From Akkermansiaceae bacterium (lineage in GTDB: Bacteria > Verrucomicrobiota > Verrucomicrobiia > Verrucomicrobiales > Akkermansiaceae): a DNA stretch of 6,995 bases. The notes under the pieces were generated by a model. That model saw only the letters and a list, made by a program, of their open reading frames with translations, was not told where the DNA came from and did no database searches. Below, piece after piece: positions 6,169-6,995 of this stretch. The translations under genes and the position numbers were made by a program. The DNA lies in the NCBI GenBank assembly GCA_018676385.1, contig JABHEX010000258.1, positions 1 through 6,995 of the forward strand, in the 5' to 3' direction. Positions within the stretch are counted from its first letter, which is position 1, and every line of letters starts with the position of its first letter.

Positions 6169-6995
6169 ATGACAATGATGACCCAAAATTGCAAAACCTT
6201 TCTTTTTTGCTTAGTTGCAACATCAGCCCTTTTGCTTAGCGGTGATAGAGCATTAGCTAACAAAAACCTGAAGAAGAAACCCAACATACTCCTCATCGCA
6301 ATTGACGATCTAAACGATTGGATAGGCTGCCTAGGAGGGCACCCACAGGCAAAAACACCGAACATCGACCGCCTTGCTGCTCAAGGAGTGCTGTTTGCAA
6401 ATGCCCACTGTCAGTCACCGGTCTGCAATCCATCACGGGCCAGCATGATGACATCTCTCTACCCAGAAACCTCGGGGGTATACTTTCTAAGCCCCGATCT
6501 CAGCCAATCACCAGTCGCTGTCAGAAACACCCTACTTCCAAAACGCTTTCAAAAAGAAGGCTACCACGTCAGCGCAGCCGGCAAGCTATTCCACGGCAGT
6601 CAGAACAAGAAATACTTTCCAAACTACGCAGGAAGTTACGGTGGATTCGGACCGATCCCTAAGAATAAAGTCACATCCTTTCCCGGCCACCCACTCTGGG
6701 ACTGGGGTGCATCCCCAAAAAAAGATGACCAAATGCCCGACCACAAAATCGCCGCATGGGGGGTCCACGAACTACAAAAGAAACACGACAAACCATTCCT
6801 CATCGCCACCGGATTCTACCGTCCGCATGTCCCCCAGTTTGCTCCACAAAAATGGTTCGACATCTACCCACTTGATACACTGAAGCTTCCGAAAGTGAAT
6901 AAGAACGACCTTAGCGACCTACCCCAGTATGGCATCAACATAACACGACTCAAACACGTCGCGCCTACTCACGAATGGGTCACTAAGAATGACGA
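6169..6995 (+). CDS. Secreted type I sulfatase, iduronate-2-sulfatase-like, N-terminal half
   Basis: An open frame of 275 full codons from the ATG at 6169 runs off the right edge. Residues 1-30 form a Sec signal peptide (hydrophobic core FLFCLVATSALLL, likely cleavage ALA|N at 30/31), so the enzyme is exported. Metal ligands D46/D47 lie in LLIAIDDLND. C86 in VCNPSRASMMTS fits the C-x-P-S-R signature and should be oxidised to formylglycine, which needs a maturase encoded elsewhere. Active-site K139 and H142 lie in AAGKLFHG, and H220 in TGFYRPHVP. This set and its spacing closely follow human iduronate-2-sulfatase, pointing to the iduronate-sulfatase branch of arylsulfatase-type enzymes (SulfAtlas S1_7-like). 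The likely role is desulfating exogenous glycans; the real substrate is unknown. The C-terminal metal ligands and subdomain are off the edge, so completeness cannot be judged. In-frame ATGs also occur at 6175 and 6178, both before the signal-peptide core. No Shine-Dalgarno site is seen; a good promoter lies just upstream. Confidence 0.93.
   Translation, partial: MTMMTQNCKTFLFCLVATSALLLSGDRALANKNLKKKPNILLIAIDDLNDWIGCLGGHPQAKTPNIDRLAAQGVLFANAHCQSPVCNPSRASMMTSLYPETSGVYFLSPDLSQSPVAVRNTLLPKRFQKEGYHVSAAGKLFHGSQNKKYFPNYAGSYGGFGPIPKNKVTSFPGHPLWDWGASPKKDDQMPDHKIAAWGVHELQKKHDKPFLIATGFYRPHVPQFAPQKWFDIYPLDTLKLPKVNKNDLSDLPQYGINITRLKHVAPTHEWVTKND

Noticed and set aside
6318..6883. Two overlapping plus-strand open frames (6318-6662 and 6641-6883)
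   Set aside because: Both are out of frame with the sulfatase reading frame, which is continuous and carries all family motifs through this stretch.

Overview
This looks like ordinary chromosomal sequence from a free-living Gram-negative bacterium of the PVC superphylum, most likely Verrucomicrobiota. That placement is inference. It rests on the wording of the FtsK motor (TPRADVVTG, GADKLVGKGDMLYLPPGS), a secreted iduronate-sulfatase-type enzyme of the kind that is abundant in marine and gut Verrucomicrobiota and Planctomycetes, and the near absence of Shine-Dalgarno sites. No mobile element, CRISPR array, rRNA or tRNA was seen.

Layout, left to right. Positions 1-186 hold the 5' end of a minus-strand gene for an unrecognised protein with a tight cysteine cluster; it runs off the left edge. 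A 76-base AT-rich gap with a DnaA-box match separates it from dnaB (263-1759, plus), the replicative helicase. A gene for a secreted glycerophosphodiester phosphodiesterase follows 52 bases later on the same strand (1812-2636). It meets ftsK (2692-5175, minus) tail to tail across a 55-base gap containing a hairpin. ftsK encodes a full-length membrane-anchored DNA translocase with an unusual acidic insertion in its motor. A 193-base divergent spacer leads to a DUF2064 / TIGR04282-family glycosyltransferase gene (5369-6124, plus). Last comes the N-terminal half of a secreted type I sulfatase (6169 to the right edge, plus), with a good sigma70-like promoter just in front of it.

The genes do not form one pathway. 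dnaB and ftsK are chromosome housekeeping genes (replication-fork unwinding; segregation and division). The phosphodiesterase and the sulfatase are exported hydrolases that probably scavenge phosphate/glycerol and sulfated glycans. The glycosyltransferase-like protein has no established substrate. I found no evidence of a new multi-gene system. The points most worth a second look are regulatory: a DnaA-box match upstream of dnaB, and two promoter-like sequences (dnaB, sulfatase) with identical spacing that would put the transcription start almost on the start codon, in a window where no start has a recognisable ribosome binding site.
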